Shown here: positions 10,401-23,132 of the stretch, piece by piece
Numbering within the stretch: the first letter of the stretch is position 1
Layout: each line of letters begins with the position of its first letter
Origin: Nautilus pompilius
Taxonomy: Eukaryota > Mollusca > Cephalopoda > Nautilida > Nautilidae
Assembly: GCA_018389105.1 (NCBI GenBank)
Contig: JACATO010001433.1
Location: 327,501-391,500, forward strand
DNA: 64,000 nt
Direction: 5' to 3'
Translations under genes and position numbers: made by a program
Notes under the pieces: generated by a model
Told to the model about the DNA's origin: nothing
Seen by the model: only the letters and a program-made list of their open reading frames with translations
Database searches by the model: none

Positions 10401-12430
10401 AGCTGAAACAAAAATTTTGCTTCAAATAATAAAACAACATTTCTCTGTTCGCTTCCATTGAATGAAGTCGCTGTACTAGGGGCGTCTAGATGAAGCCTGA
10501 CTGAAATGGCGTCTACATAACGGTATCAAGCCGGGCTTTATTCGAACCTCTGTCGTGCCACTTCCGCTGGCTAACCATCTATTAGGTCACGTACTTCTAA
10601 ATGGTATATCAGTATGCATCGAGAGCGTGAGGCCGAAAAGTGGCAGGATATTACGAAACTGTCTAAATAACTTAAACAGGGGAAGGGGGGGATTCGTGAA
10701 ATCCCTAGAATACCCACGCAATGGTTGGTGGCTATAGTTGACAATGTTTAACAGCGACAAAAGCAAAAATGTCATAATCTTCGAATTTATATTAAAATTT
10801 CTACTGTCTGGTATTGTCAACTCCTCTCAGGAAAGATCTGACGAAAGCGGTTGAGGATCGGAAAGAAGCCTTAATTTCGCCCAGTCAAAGAGTTAATTTT
10901 TTGCACTTTAAATCTTCTGTAAATAGTTCGAACATGGCCCAGCAGTGAAACCGCATTTATGGTCTATACTCGCTTTAATTTAACCCTTTGTATGCCACTG
11001 ACCGTCAGATTCCCCCCCACCCACACACACAGCACGGATAGGGCTATAGGAGTGTTGACGCACGTTACCTTGTAGACCCCTGCGAAGACAGACCCGCATC
11101 TCTCCACTTCCGCGGTTTATGCATTCCGAGTGTTCTGACTAAGGACATAGTCAGCGAATGCGTCGCGAGTACTAACCGGTGCTTCTAAGCTGGGAATGGC
11201 GAGGAAGCCATGTCGCGGGCTGCGCTTACCAGCCCCTCTAGGTCGGCAGAGAAACACGTTAAACATCAAACTCTAAAATAATACGAAACTAGAAATACGA
11301 AACGAGCATCACAAAAGAGTTTCGAACGGTTATCCACTGTGCCACTTATTAAACTTCCGTTCAACAAATTTTTATTATTTTTCCAACGGTAGTAATTACA
11401 GGTGCGCTGTGGAGAATCAGCTACCTTGACATTAAAAATAATGGTGAAAAAGGGGGACATACAAAATCATGCTAATTATTCGTGTTCTCAATGCTAATGC
11501 TGAGTGATTCAAATTGTTCTGCTCAACACCGTCTCATATTCCAACAATTACAATAAATAGTTGAATAATAACGACAATTTTAATTATTTTTTTTTTACAC
11601 GAACTTCTACGTCACTCATTCGCGCTCGAACCGTTATTTCTCACCTCCCTTTAAGAGAGCTCGTCTAAAAGGGTCTAGTACTTCGCCATTTCATCATATC
11701 TGCTAAACTCGAGGTGTCATATATTATTATAATTTATATATATATATATGAGAGAGGCGCACACACATCTAAATTTAGCGACCTATTTTTGGAAAGATGC
11801 TATCCTGGTTGGTAGAATAAGGCAGTACAAATTATTTTTCTTGTAAGCTAATCTTAAATTACACGATTTGCAGAGTTACAGAAAAACAAACAAACAAAAA
11901 AAAAAAAAAAGGTGTCAAGGCTAAAGGTTTAGCAGAAAAATGGCGCTCACCAGAGAAGTGTATAGTTGAGTGAATAGAAATAGAAATAGCATTTTTAATC
12001 TCAGTTCTCGACAGTAAAGGGAGATAGTAGGAAGCGAGCGAGCGCGACTAGATAAAACAAAGTGAAGATAATTTATTTGGCCAAGATGTCTCTGATCATA
12101 CAAAGATGAGTTTAGTGGAATCTGTTACGTGACGGCTTACAATCAGCTGTGATCGGTAGACGACGTCCGTTGAGAACGAAGTCACGGTCAGGATAAAGGT
12201 GATATGGCTGCGAAGAACCTAAATCATCCTGACGAGCAGACACGACATGAACATTCCTGTAGACACCTTCCGATAGCTTTTCGTGTCCTCTCTCCCTTCT
12301 TGGCTAACATTCAGTTCTCGAGTAAGAGAATGATCGCAGTAGCGGCAGCTGCACCTTTCTTTCCCACTCTTCCGTCAAGAGTTAAAAGAAAAGAAATTTG
12401 AAGAAATGGTGCCTGCGGACTAAATATATA
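7485..12430. other. Long intergenic span, no supported gene
   Basis: Nearly 5 kb of AT-rich DNA. Between about 8.1-8.6 and 9.3-10.2 kb the GC content rises and short open frames appear on both strands (for example 9360-9689 plus), but none has a recognisable domain or consistent splice-site context. Poly-A/T tracts and a TATATATA stretch near 11.74 kb are present. Confidence 0.5.
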
Positions 12431-12500
12431 CAGTTGTGGCCAAAATTATTGCATCGTCTTATAATTAAACAAAATATTAAGATTTCTGAGTGTTACAACA
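12431..12500 (+). mobile_element. Tc1-like transposon terminus (solo end)
   Basis: CAGTTGTGGCCAAAATTATT begins directly after a TA at 12429-12430. This is a typical outer terminal repeat of Tc1-like elements. No transposase frame and no convincing partner terminus were found downstream, so this is a truncated end or a remnant. Confidence 0.45.
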
Positions 12501-15500
12501 AAGATGCGAATAAAGCCTCGTTTTGTTATTTATAGGACATCTGTGCTATACGTCCAAATGTCGGACAATAAGGGGGTAAACTTCAATAAATGCGCAGAGA
12601 AACACTTTAAAATATATAAGATATAAAAATGACGGGTACTATCAGGGTTCATGCACATAATTCTACTATTATTGGCCGGTAATGCTTATATAGTTCTTGT
12701 ATCTGCAATAATACCAATACATTCCGGTCATTTTCCAGAGAACATTGTTAAACTTACTGCATTCGAGAGCTTTCTCGTCTATCGCGATGGCCAACGGTTG
12801 GTCACGTACGACTCCATTAGAGCTTTAGTATAGAGAATGGATAAGCCTAGCCTTGCTTGACCGATCAAGCATCTGTTGAATCATGATAGTGGTTCACGCA
12901 ACACCGAAGAATAAAGAGAATTGCGCGCCCCGTGTTTAATTACTTATTAGCTTGTGAAAACAAACAAACAGGAAGGCTGTGAATCGACGATAGCGTGCAG
13001 TGTGCGCATAAATCATTGATTGTACTCTACCTGTATGGTATACGCACCTTGAAGATGACCTTTGTACCAAAGAATATCGAAGGACACAGGTTACCTTTTC
13101 TTTGTTGCCTCCTTTTTAAACTTACAAATGTTCACCGTGGAACACCACAGGGCAGAAATAGCTGTCTGATCCTTCCAACCAAACGGCTATTAAAACATCA
13201 GATATCCAAAAACTTTAAGATGCTTCTATTTCTGTCTCAGGTATTACGCCTTTACCACAAGCAGAACGTGACCAACCATCTCCCTGTATCATTTCTTTTC
13301 AGGCATGCAAAGTCTAAAATTAAAAGGGCAATTAATTCGGATGACACAAATTATTTAACAGATATTATCACAGCAATTGCTTTTCTTCAGAGATTGAACA
13401 GACATCCCGAATAGAGGGTTCTCGTCGTTAGAGAGCCAAAATCATTGGCACTTTGAAGGCGGGATAGCGATACTAGAATCGCTTTAAGCGATGATGGTGG
13501 CAGCTAAATTACTCTACTGTTCCGAAGCAGGTGGAAAGTCTTTCTAAACAAACAGAGAAAGAGTCGGACGTGGAAATGCAAAGCAGGCTCGCTAAACCAT
13601 AAATCTTTCAATGAACAGGGACACAAAAATACCAAATTTGGAATATTAACGGTCTGCCGTTTTAATTCTTTCGTTTGCCATTTTTTTTTTGTTTTGTTCT
13701 GAGAATGAAATATTTTCTCCACGTAGAAATATATTTTTCTTACGTTACCAGTAAACAAAAGTTCATTCTCAGACTTCCGAGAGACGGGGTTCTCGTAAAT
13801 GTCATTTATCGGATCCCATATATATATAATAAAAAAAAGAGGGTTGAAATCACAACTTTGCTCGTAGATTGACCTTTATGCAGAAGACTTGCATCCACTC
13901 AGCCTCGTCTTTCTTTCATCTTTCAGTCTCCATCCATAAACGTCGTCACTTTATTTCAGACCAGCCTTCCGACCCATAGCTGCGGGAAGCGACTTCAGAG
14001 GATATTCAGCCGATTTTGACACATGACATCTCAAAACCGGTCGCCCAGCAGTCTTTGGGGTACTTGGATATTATTAATATGCATGATGTCATAAAACAAT
14101 ATTTTTTATACTTCCTTGAACAATTACGGTTGCTGATGATATTTATATACTTTCTGGTTGTTTTTTTGTAAAGAGTACATGTTTGTCTCCATAAAAAAGT
14201 AGAAGTAGAAGCTATTTAAAAACACAGAAAAGGTGAAACAGTTCAACAAATGTTCTTAACAACGAGTGGTTTTTATTCAAATAAAAATAACTGGTTTCTA
14301 ACTACAAAATGTAGACTTTAATTTTGATTGAATTACTATTAATAACTTTAATTAATTAATTAATTAATTAACTACTGGAAACTCAACAAAATTTAAAAAA
14401 AAAGTTTCAGTATTCGCATGAAACAATAATGGTAAAAATATTTAAATAGATGTAAAATTAACGATTTTCTCGCTTATGTATTTTTCTGGAAATTTTTCAT
14501 TATAAACTCCAGAATTTACACATCTTTTAATAATTTCGTGTATCAAAGGGATGGTATACATCCTTTCCGACATGATATATTTATATCTTCTCTCGTTCTC
14601 ACCTCTTGGGTGCTTCCAGTAGCCAGTTTAGATATAAATCAACAAAGGGCAGGAAGAATTTTGACCATTCTCGCCATTTCACACGGGCAAAGAACTAAAT
14701 AATACACGATTAAAGAGCGAATTCCAATGGAAAGTTGATGAGAAAACTGAATCAAGACATCTTGAAGATGTCTGTACTATGGCTGAACAAACGTGCTGAG
14801 AAAGCAGCCCAAAGACGACTTAATTAGGATGAATAGTATGGAATTGTGCTTCATCTTGTGTCTGTTCCGCACCAATACGTATTCTAATGTTTTTTATGTA
14901 CACAGTACAAATAAATCAGTTGGCACTTACCGGAATAAAAGGAACACTTATAAGTGGTTCTTCTAAGTGTGTGAATATTAATTTTAATGTACGGCAGACC
15001 GCTTAAAAGAGAAGGGAGTATCTCATTCCCTACTCTTGGCAGGGTTATGCATGATTAGTAGTCTGCTGAAACCAAATACACCTCATCTATATGGAAAAAA
15101 TCGGTACTCCTCATGGTTTATTGTATCTGGAGGAGGGTAAAGGAAATACTCCATTCCACAGGGACTGGAGATATAGTATTCTGCAGGGTTTCTATGACTA
15201 TTCATAACGATAACTGATCTTTTCTTTCCCTATCACTGCCAATCTGGCAGACGGGGAGAGATTCGGCTAGAACCGACTGTTGACCAAACGAAAGATAAAA
15301 GGAACAATGTCCTGCAATTTCTGGTCTCGGCTCTGTCCCTGCCCATCCCGTCGGCCATTTTTTCCGTAGCGGTGGCGCTGGTGGGATGTGCTAAATTATC
15401 GACGAGTCCACTTTCTCGAGGTGTTGAAATCTTATGGAACGGGTCTGTATTTACGAGCATTAGAATAAAAGCCCGGCTCGGGACTGTAGTTAAAGCTGAG

Positions 15501-17224
15501 CTGTCAGGGTCGCGCGCGCAGGTCTTCATGATGTCGCGAACGCTGCGCGCGTGAAGATTCCCCCCCCTGATTCTTTGACAGTTACTAATGACGAAGCCGA
15601 CGTGAATTCTTCGCCCGGTGTCACTCCGCTGGTCATATTTGACCAACAGATCGCCCAGCTGCTCCTCGACATTATCAGGCGTACGTGCAGTGCGTGGAGA
15701 CGTCGCGGCCCCCCCTAAACCCATTACACGGGGGGAGAGGGCTCCGCCCTACGACTGACATGTGGTACAGCACTCGGTTCAGCAGCCCCAATTCTCGCTG
15801 ACCGCGAGTCCAAGAATAACTTCCCGAGACTCATCTATAACACGACTCTACCATTATAGCGGGGAATTAATCTAATCACCTCTGCTTAATATGAAATGAT
15901 GGAAAAACACCCAGCCCTTCATCACCTGTCACTGCCCCCTGTCTGTGTACTCGATAGGCGCTGAGCGTGCGCCCCGAACGCTTTCGCGTCGTAGTCTCCA
16001 TTGCTGGCCAAGCCGCCACGCTCTCACGTCGAAATAAGGTCCATTATTCTCTTTTATCAAGTTGCAGTCGCAAGTGAGATAGAAACTATAAAGCATTAAG
16101 TTATAAAGACGTATACTAACCCTGACATCCGCCAACACACGTACTCACTACTCGGGCTGAGCCGTAGGGGCTGCGACAGTATCGCTCACAAATATAACCC
16201 GTGGTAACGACAAATCTGCATCGCTCCAACTCTCAGCGCACGTGTTTAGCGTTAAGACTCATCTAATTAAATATACAGCTAGGTCAGCACAATTATTATT
16301 GCTCCCCAGGTGGTATAAAGTCAAAAATTACCTGTTACCTTAGGGATCTGAATAAACAATTCGGCATCTGAGAACAAGAAAATGGCTTTTGCTAAACTTG
16401 AGGTATACAACTTACTTTCCGAGCTTGCACTTTTGTGTTAAAGGCTTGATTACTGACCACAGAATATACTTTCTATTCACAATACTCCCTTAACCCTATC
16501 CCTGGCCAGTTTGGTCGGTTCTTTTCCTAGATTTGAAGCAAGCGAGATCGATTTGAAAAAAAAAACAATGGTCGCTGTCCACCTTAGATGAACCACAAGA
16601 AAGCAAACGGTTCGGAGTTAAATATGACAACCTGACGCTTTATGTTGTGGAAAGAAAAAGTTTGAAAGCCGATTTCTGGAAACTGCTGTGAGATTTTTCT
16701 GATGTTTAGTAAAATGACAGATTTTCATAACGAACCAAAACACCAAGGAACTCATGCAGAAAACTTTTACGATGGTTATTTTAGCTTTTTCACGGTGCAT
16801 CCTGGTACTTGGAGTTCCAGAGACTTCGAACGTGAAATTCTGCACCGTCCCGAACTTCCGGCATTGTATGACGTTTACCGAACAAGCTTGATATGTTTCA
16901 TTTAAATAAAACCATAATGTATTATCACGACAGTAGCAGCGCCTATCAACTATTAGTGTGTTTCAACTTCTAGCCGAATTCTACAGGAACCGATAAACAT
17001 GTCAGCTTCCGTAGCAGTGCATTTTGGGAACGGTTACTTTAGTAAACGAGTATAGCGATAATGGCCGCCATTGTAGGAGAAAATGGCCGTTTACAAATTA
17101 CACGAGAACACCTGGTTGTGTGAGTTTTGTTTTTCCAGCACAGCAACCGAATTTTGAGTCAGTGCAACCTGGTGTCAAGGAATATCGGAGAAGACCAGAT
17201 AACATAGTAGCCACACTTCACTAG
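12501..17224. other. Intergenic span, no supported gene
   Basis: No recognisable coding sequence. A GC-richer patch at about 15.2-16.2 kb carries a 163-codon minus-strand open frame (15724-15233) with no identifiable domain, which is treated as chance. A (TTAA)n run lies at about 14347-14371. Confidence 0.5.
14347..14371. repeat. (TTAA)n microsatellite
   Basis: About six tandem TTAA tetranucleotides in AT-rich DNA. Confidence 0.85.
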
Positions 17225-17375
17225 TACCTGAAAAAACCGTACGGCCGGCTGGTGAAGAAATCTTTCCATGGAGGTACGTACGCCAAACCGAGACGGCCGG
17301 TCCTGACCGGGATTCGAACCCGGGCTTTCAACCACAACAATTCAGAAAACACTGGGATACCGACCGATCCAAATA
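17225..17375 (-). repeat. tRNA-derived SINE-like element, copy 1
   Basis: On the minus strand the sequence holds a strong pol III B-box context, CCCGGGTTCGAATCCCGG (17324-17307). A weak A-box-like stretch lies about 40 bp upstream (GGTATCCCAGTG) and the downstream body contains CTCGGTTTGGC. The arms that should form a tRNA acceptor stem do not pair, so it is not an intact tRNA. A diverged copy with the same order (B box, CCGG-rich arm, CTCGGTTTGGC) lies at 27740-27835, which supports a dispersed SINE family. Confidence 0.5.
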
Positions 17376-19229
17376 TCCAAATCTTCTATACACCCCTGCT
17401 TTTTATGTTCTGTAGGATATCCTAAAAGAATTCACGTTACTGTATAAAATCTCCCATTTCAAGTTAAACTCTAAAGTTACTAAATAAATGGTACCATAAA
17501 CATTAGCATTAATAGTGTTTTCGCTCTACAAGTGACTAGAAAAGAATACTCAAGCGCATACCTGTCTAATTCAACATTAATTTTTAGCATAATATTTTAT
17601 GAGTCATGTTTTATGGAACACGCAGATGGAAATGATTTGACTTACAAATCAACTAATAACTTGGTCTTTAAATAACTCACGACACCATTAATTTCAGTGC
17701 TATTTTCATTATATTCAAATTTTCTGAACATTTTAAAGATGTAAGGTCGATGGCATAGTAGCTTTTTTTCAAAAATGGCAATAAACAGCTTTTTTTCGTG
17801 TCACGTGTTTGTGACACGTTTATCTGGAGGGCATCATTTGCAATGGGCTTTGAGGCTATAACTTTTAAAAATCCTACTTCAAAAGAGTTCCGGCTGTCTC
17901 CGCAGTAGAGATATGAAAATATTAATTAATTATTTTCCTGTCTCATTTGATAGTTTGTGATTAGTAATTTCAATTTTTTAGCCGAACTCAAAATAAAAAA
18001 AAAGAAGTATTGATTATACATACTTTGAAACCGTCTAATCATTTTAACTTTAATCCGGTGATAATGTGTTTTTTTTTAATATTATTTATCATTGTTGTCG
18101 TTACAAAACATTTTTCCAGTCTGCACTTACTAATACGTAAAGGAGAGATGAAAAAAGTTAACCCTTCTTCCTACCTCCAGGACATTAGAGGATGGAAATT
18201 AGCGGTCGTATGACAGAAGTATAATCCTTTAAGTTATTTTAAAATTAACCCTTGTTCCACTGTGGATAACAGGGGAGGAAAGTTCTGAAGATTGTAAAAA
18301 AAGATAAAAATTAATTAACTGTGGAAACTTGTGGTAGATGGAAACCAATACGAGATTGGAAAATAACTAAAAAAAAAAAGGGAACAAATAGGGGACGAAG
18401 CGGAGTTAGTCTAAAGTTTTTCCCACCCTTTTTCTTTCTCTTAAGAAATTAACCGTTTCATCGATCGTCGAGAAAAGTCTTCAGAGTACAAAAACAAAGT
18501 TTTAGTGGATTATTTGTGGGTTAGAAGTATATTATGTGTGCAGGAAAGAGGAGAAAATATTTGAAAACAACCATGGGCCGGAGAAATTCAAGATGTCTAA
18601 TAATGTCGTTTAAAGAAATAGGATAGAATTTCGTGGTAAAAATTAAACTAAATTAATCAGACAGTGACGTCTTCTTCTTACATATTATCTCCTAATCGAT
18701 TGGTGGGATGGATAGATTATCTTAAGAGTCCCCATTTCTATTTTTCTTTCTTTTTTGACATTTATTATTGTTTTTTACGTAGTAAATACTTTTTAATGCA
18801 AATTTTGTTTAATTATCCTTAAGAGAACTGCTTGCACAAGTTAAATATTCACTTCTATTTCTTGTTAAAGGAAATGAATATTTTATTAGATAATTTTTCA
18901 AACAGGTAAGAATCTGTTGCCAATGAATTGAAATGAAAAGCGAAAGTGATGTAAGAGAATTCTGTCGTTGTAATATATTGTTCTGTATCCAACACCATTA
19001 CAAACGTTTTCTCATTGTGCTGAGAGAGAACAGAGAAAACAAGAACAATGAATAATAAACAGCAGATAACTTTAGTTGTGCACATATTAAATGCATATTT
19101 TTCTTCTGTTTAGCGTTTTGTTTTTACAATAACAACTACTAGAATAAACCCATAAAAGATAGATGATTTTGTTAAAGCTCCTCCTTTTGGCGTCCGGTAT
19201 TGTATTTTAGAATTTTAACTTATTAATTA
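17376..19229. other. AT-rich intergenic, no supported gene
   Basis: No gene seen. A short perfect hairpin (arms 17797-17804 CGTGTCAC and 17811-17818) contains an E-box in its stem-loop. Confidence 0.5.
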
Positions 19230-19700
19230 AGGTTTTATTGTGCTTTGGCCAACTCTTGAGCATCCAATATACAGTTGTCCATGGGAAAATTATGAACTAC
19301 TCAAATTGAGGCCAAAAACTTTCAATGATTGGTCCTGTGCTTTATTGATGGTCACAGAAAAGCTCAGTTTTATAGGGAACTGGATTCTCTTGGATTAAAA
19401 AAGATCAGATGGTATAATTGGAATCGTTGGAATGAAAATATCTTCACCTCTATGAATTAGTGCCACGATGGTCACCTCTAGAGCATGAGCCACGAGGGTC
19501 TTAATTATCAACCTTGTGCATTTTCAGGATTTAGGTAGATCTATATTTCTTATCAGCATGATTGAAGCCCCAACTTTTAGAAGTAGATGGTGAGGTGGCT
19601 TAATGGTGTTAAAATCTCAACAGGATAATGAACCAATTGTTCTACATCAGTAGTAGTATCCATAGTTTTGTAGGATCTGGTATTTTCTGGAACTAACTAC
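19230..19700 (-). pseudogene. Helitron/PIF1-type helicase C-terminal relic
   Basis: Conceptual minus-strand translation, with several stops and frameshifts, follows the order of the C-terminal part of Helitron PIF1-like helicases: YKTMDTTTDVEQ and HYPVEIL (about 19690-19610), then KVGASIMLIRNIDLP, a RGEDIFIPTIPIIPSD block, IQFPIKLSFSVTINKAQ (TINKAQ near 19354-19334), and FSHGQLYIGCSRVG (about 19285-19248). These match the family motifs LKVGAPIMLLRN, FPVxLAFAMTINKAQGQ and HGQLYVACSRV. The catalytic Rep part and helicase N-terminal domain are absent. It is a dead fragment of a rolling-circle transposon, with a host PIF1 pseudogene as the less likely alternative. Confidence 0.82.
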
Positions 19701-20051
19701 AGCAGCTCCTGATTCGTATTGTCAACTAAAGATTTGAACCGTGAAAGGTTGCCTTTATAGGCCTTCGAGGCCAGGCTCCCCTTGGATCCCGGCTTTGATC
19801 CAGAGGTACCTTCATTGTCATTTGAGGCTGCTAGGTCAGCTATTTTGAATGAGTGCAGTGAAATAAGTGTAGTCTGTAAGGCTTTTTAAAAGTGGCCTTT
19901 GGTAGCCTCAAAACGGCCTCCACGGCCAAAGTGTGGTAGCTTAAAATCTTTCCCGGATTCTGATGTCCCTACACCAAAAATTTGGGGCCTCTAGGTGCTA
20001 CGGTTTGGCTGTGAAAGAGTAACAAACAAACGCACAAAAATATGAAAATAT

Positions 20052-20100
<49 letters not shown>

Positions 20101-21140
20101 GCGACCGTGTGTACGCTTGTGTATTGATACCGAAACATTGCAAAAATTTATCGTCACTTTATCTTTGCCATGAATGACATAAAGAATAAAAAAAAAACGT
20201 CTTTATACGGCATTTAGGCAAAATTTACTAATTTTCGTATTTAATTTCTTGCCATTACACGTAAAAAATAGTCGTTTTCTTCTTTGTGTCAGGCAGTTGA
20301 GGGGTGAACAAAGGAACAGAAAATAGCTTAATTGTTTTGACGACTTACCTCCACACCTTTCACTATTTCAAACTTTTTCAGTAGATGAATGACGGTGTTG
20401 TTTCTTTTTTCGGTCAGGGTTTTATATTTCAAGGTCAGATTCAGCATTTTGGGGGAATATTTTTAGTTTTTCTCCTTCAAAGTGATTGATGCGGTTCAAT
20501 AAAAAAACCTAGGTTTTGTACGTAAACCCGCAGGCTTGGCTTTATTGTTCATTCATTCGTTCTATTCATTACGTTTATTTTGATTTCTCTTCCTGATTTA
20601 TTTGCTTACTCTTCCTTTATTTATTCGTATTTGTTTGTTATTATTTCCATATTATTTTTAGAACTTTGTTTTGTTGTTGTCGTTGTTTTTTTGAAAATTT
20701 AAAGACATAAAAAAAACAACAAAGAACTTCTTTTCACCTGTTCGATTACAGACAGAAATGTCAGGTGTGCTTACGTCATTTTGTCATTTTTCAATGACGG
20801 AGCAGAAGAACAATCAATCAGTATATATTCTGTTTTTATCGTTTTCTCTCATCACCATCTAAGCAACCCCCAAATTCTGCATTTACTTCTGACAATCTCA
20901 TTGTTTATTGGTAGTATTTATCATTCTATTTCCGCGTTTTTGCTACTTTTTACGTCAAAGTTCTTGTATTAACGTCAGGCGTGAAAAGGTTTTGAAGCTG
21001 ACATCATTGATGGGCTAACTCTGCTACACCGCAAAAAGGTATTGGAAAATGTTTCTCCTTTATTTACCTATTTATTCTCGGCATATTGTAATTCATTTTA
21101 TCTTTGATAGAAATGTTTTTTTTTATTTTCATCACGCACA
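19701..21140. other. Intergenic with (CA)n array
   Basis: Apart from the CA repeat at 20054-20099 no gene or transposon was recognised. The stretch just after the helicase relic (19701-19960) could be more of the same decayed element, but no helicase motif is readable there. Confidence 0.4.
20054..20099. repeat. (AC)23 microsatellite
   Basis: Uninterrupted AC dinucleotides over 46 bp. Confidence 0.98.
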
Positions 21141-21346
21141 AGGAGGGAGAGAGAAGAGAGAGAGAGAGAGAGAGAGGTAGAGAGAGATGATAGAGAAGGA
21201 GGAGATTAGAGATAGAGGAAAGAAGTTAGAGAGAGAGAGGGTTAGAGATAGGAGAGTAAAGCGAGAAGAGAGAGAGAGAAGAGAGAGAGCGAGAGAGAGA
21301 GACGGGAAGAGAGAGAACGAGAGAGAGAGCGAGAGATGAGAGAGGC

Positions 21347-21386
<40 letters not shown>

Positions 21387-21460
21387 GAGAGAGGAGGGAG
21401 AGAGAGAGAGAGGAGGAGAGAGCTGAGAGAGGAGAGAGAGCGAGAGAGAGAGAGAAGAGG
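21141..21460. repeat. (GA)n purine tract
   Basis: About 320 bp of almost pure purine on the plus strand, GAGA-rich with GGA, GCGA and GAT interruptions. Open frames through it are low-complexity artefacts. Long polypurine tracts can adopt triplex (H-DNA) structure. Confidence 0.97.
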
Positions 21461-22249
21461 ATGTAGTTGGTTGGTAGAGTGGGGTTTCTTCTTATTTTAA
21501 TCTCTCTTTCTCTCTTTCTTAGCCACATTTCCTCCGCTTTCCTTACTCCGCACCAGCGTGCCCCCTTGCTAGCTCCATCTCCTTGGCTTTCTCATGTCTC
21601 TGAACCTGAGCTCATTGATCTTGGAGAGCACCCGTATTTTTTCACCCAGAAGGCAGTTTGACGGGCCCACCGCCTTCGAAGACGTGTCCCTGAGAAAAGC
21701 GACCAAACTTGGCAACTATGCTTTCTGAAGCACTCAGGTATCATAAACGCTGTCTTCGCACCTGATGCCTAAAATACAGCAAGGACAGTAAATGTGAAAC
21801 CATTTGCACTTCTCTTGTCCTCTCTGTAGGAGATCCAATTTAGAACGTAAACTGCTAATTAGTAAATAAGCGCGATATTTTCGACATTATCGTGGTATTA
21901 TCTCAACTAAAAGAAAAAATAAGACAAACTTAGCAAATGCAATGACACAAAATATTTCAGAAAGAAACCTGAAAGAATGGGGAAGAGTTGGTAATATAGA
22001 AACAGGTGCAATTACTCCTTATTGAGGGTGGACGAGATCATACATTCCGTCCTTGAGATTTTCATGTTTTCATCTGTAAGGTGGGAAACACTAATCCCAT
22101 TTTTATCCTTTCATCTTCATTTAAATCAGATATTAGTTAGTGAACGGACACAAGTTACTGGCCAAGCCTTGTTCTGGCTTAAACCTCCAAATCGAGGCTC
22201 TTTACTTATCAAACATCTGATTCGCATATTTGCTTCACATGTCCTATAA
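21461..22249. other. Intergenic, nothing recognised
   Basis: No gene or repeat family supported. Confidence 0.5.
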
Positions 22250-22445
22250 TCCACAGGTCGTTGGGGCACGTCGAGAGGCGTGTCTATGGCATTTCACAGC
22301 TTGGATCCCATCCCTCTTCAGGTCAAAAGTAAAGATGAACGTTAACGTCCATGGAGGCTTAACAACTGTTTAGGACTTAATCAGCAGCACGTACCTCCGA
22401 CCTCACCGGAGATCGAACCCTCTACCCACTGCGCCATGACACCAT
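22250..22445 (-). repeat. tRNA-derived SINE-like relic with collapsed A/B boxes
   Basis: Minus strand from 22443 reads TGGCGCAGTGGGTAGAGGGT, directly followed by a B-box-like GGTTCGATCTCC (22419-22408). TGGCGCAGTGG matches a pol III A box and GGTTCGATCTCC a B box, but they are only a few bases apart instead of 30-40, so the middle of the tRNA-like head has been deleted. Downstream minus-strand sequence (to about 22250) is a non-coding body. It is unlike the SINE copies at 17225 and 27740. Confidence 0.45.
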
Positions 22446-23132
22446 CTTCTTCGTATGTTACATTTTTGAAAAAGAAACATAATTCCCTTTTATCTTTCCC
22501 GTAACTCTCCCAGTATAAATGGGTCCTTTTCTGTTATCCTATTACGGCTTTACCTGCCAGGCTTTGTATAACTTACATTTAAACCAAAAACTAGCGTAAA
22601 GCGCATTCAAAACTAAATACACTAATAAAATAAACAAAATACCACGAAACCTCAAGAGCTAAAGATTTTTCATAATTATGGGGAAAAAATCTCAAAATAA
22701 AAGAAGAGAAAGAACAAATAAATCATGGAGATTTTTCTGTTTGACCATCAATTCCTGGAAAATGGGGACAACTCCAAACTGCTGAGGATACAATTTTTGA
22801 CATTTCCAATTCTGACTTCAGATTTAAAATAAAAATACCTTTAGCAATATTATTATCGAAGGTTCTTCATACTTTCAAAATTGCGCTATTTCACCTTTCT
22901 TGCAACCCGTAACAACTTATAATTTCATTGTTAATTATGTTGCACTATAATTTATTACTTAAAAGTTTATTTCGCTGATTTCTAGTTAATTCTGCTCCTC
23001 TTTCTTTTTAAATTTTGTTTGATTATTAACAAATTGTAATAGTTCCCAAAGTTCCTTTTTTGGCAGCTGTTGCACTTTAATTGTATCCGTTTTTAAATTA
23101 AAAGAGAATAAATACAAATACATTTTATTTTA
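22446..23132. other. AT-rich intergenic, nothing recognised
   Basis: No gene or repeat recognised before the mariner element. Confidence 0.5.

Noticed and set aside
13368-13380. TATCACAGC-like seed of the mir-2 family
   Set aside because: Only the seed-like bases match; no mature-sequence extension and no hairpin was seen.
15233-15724. 163-codon minus-strand open frame
   Set aside because: No recognisable domain and no supporting splice or promoter context. A GC-richer patch allows long frames by chance.
17307-17324. Intact tRNA gene suggested by GGGTTCGAATCCCGG
   Set aside because: Acceptor arms do not pair and there is no proper anticodon stem; better explained as a tRNA-derived SINE.
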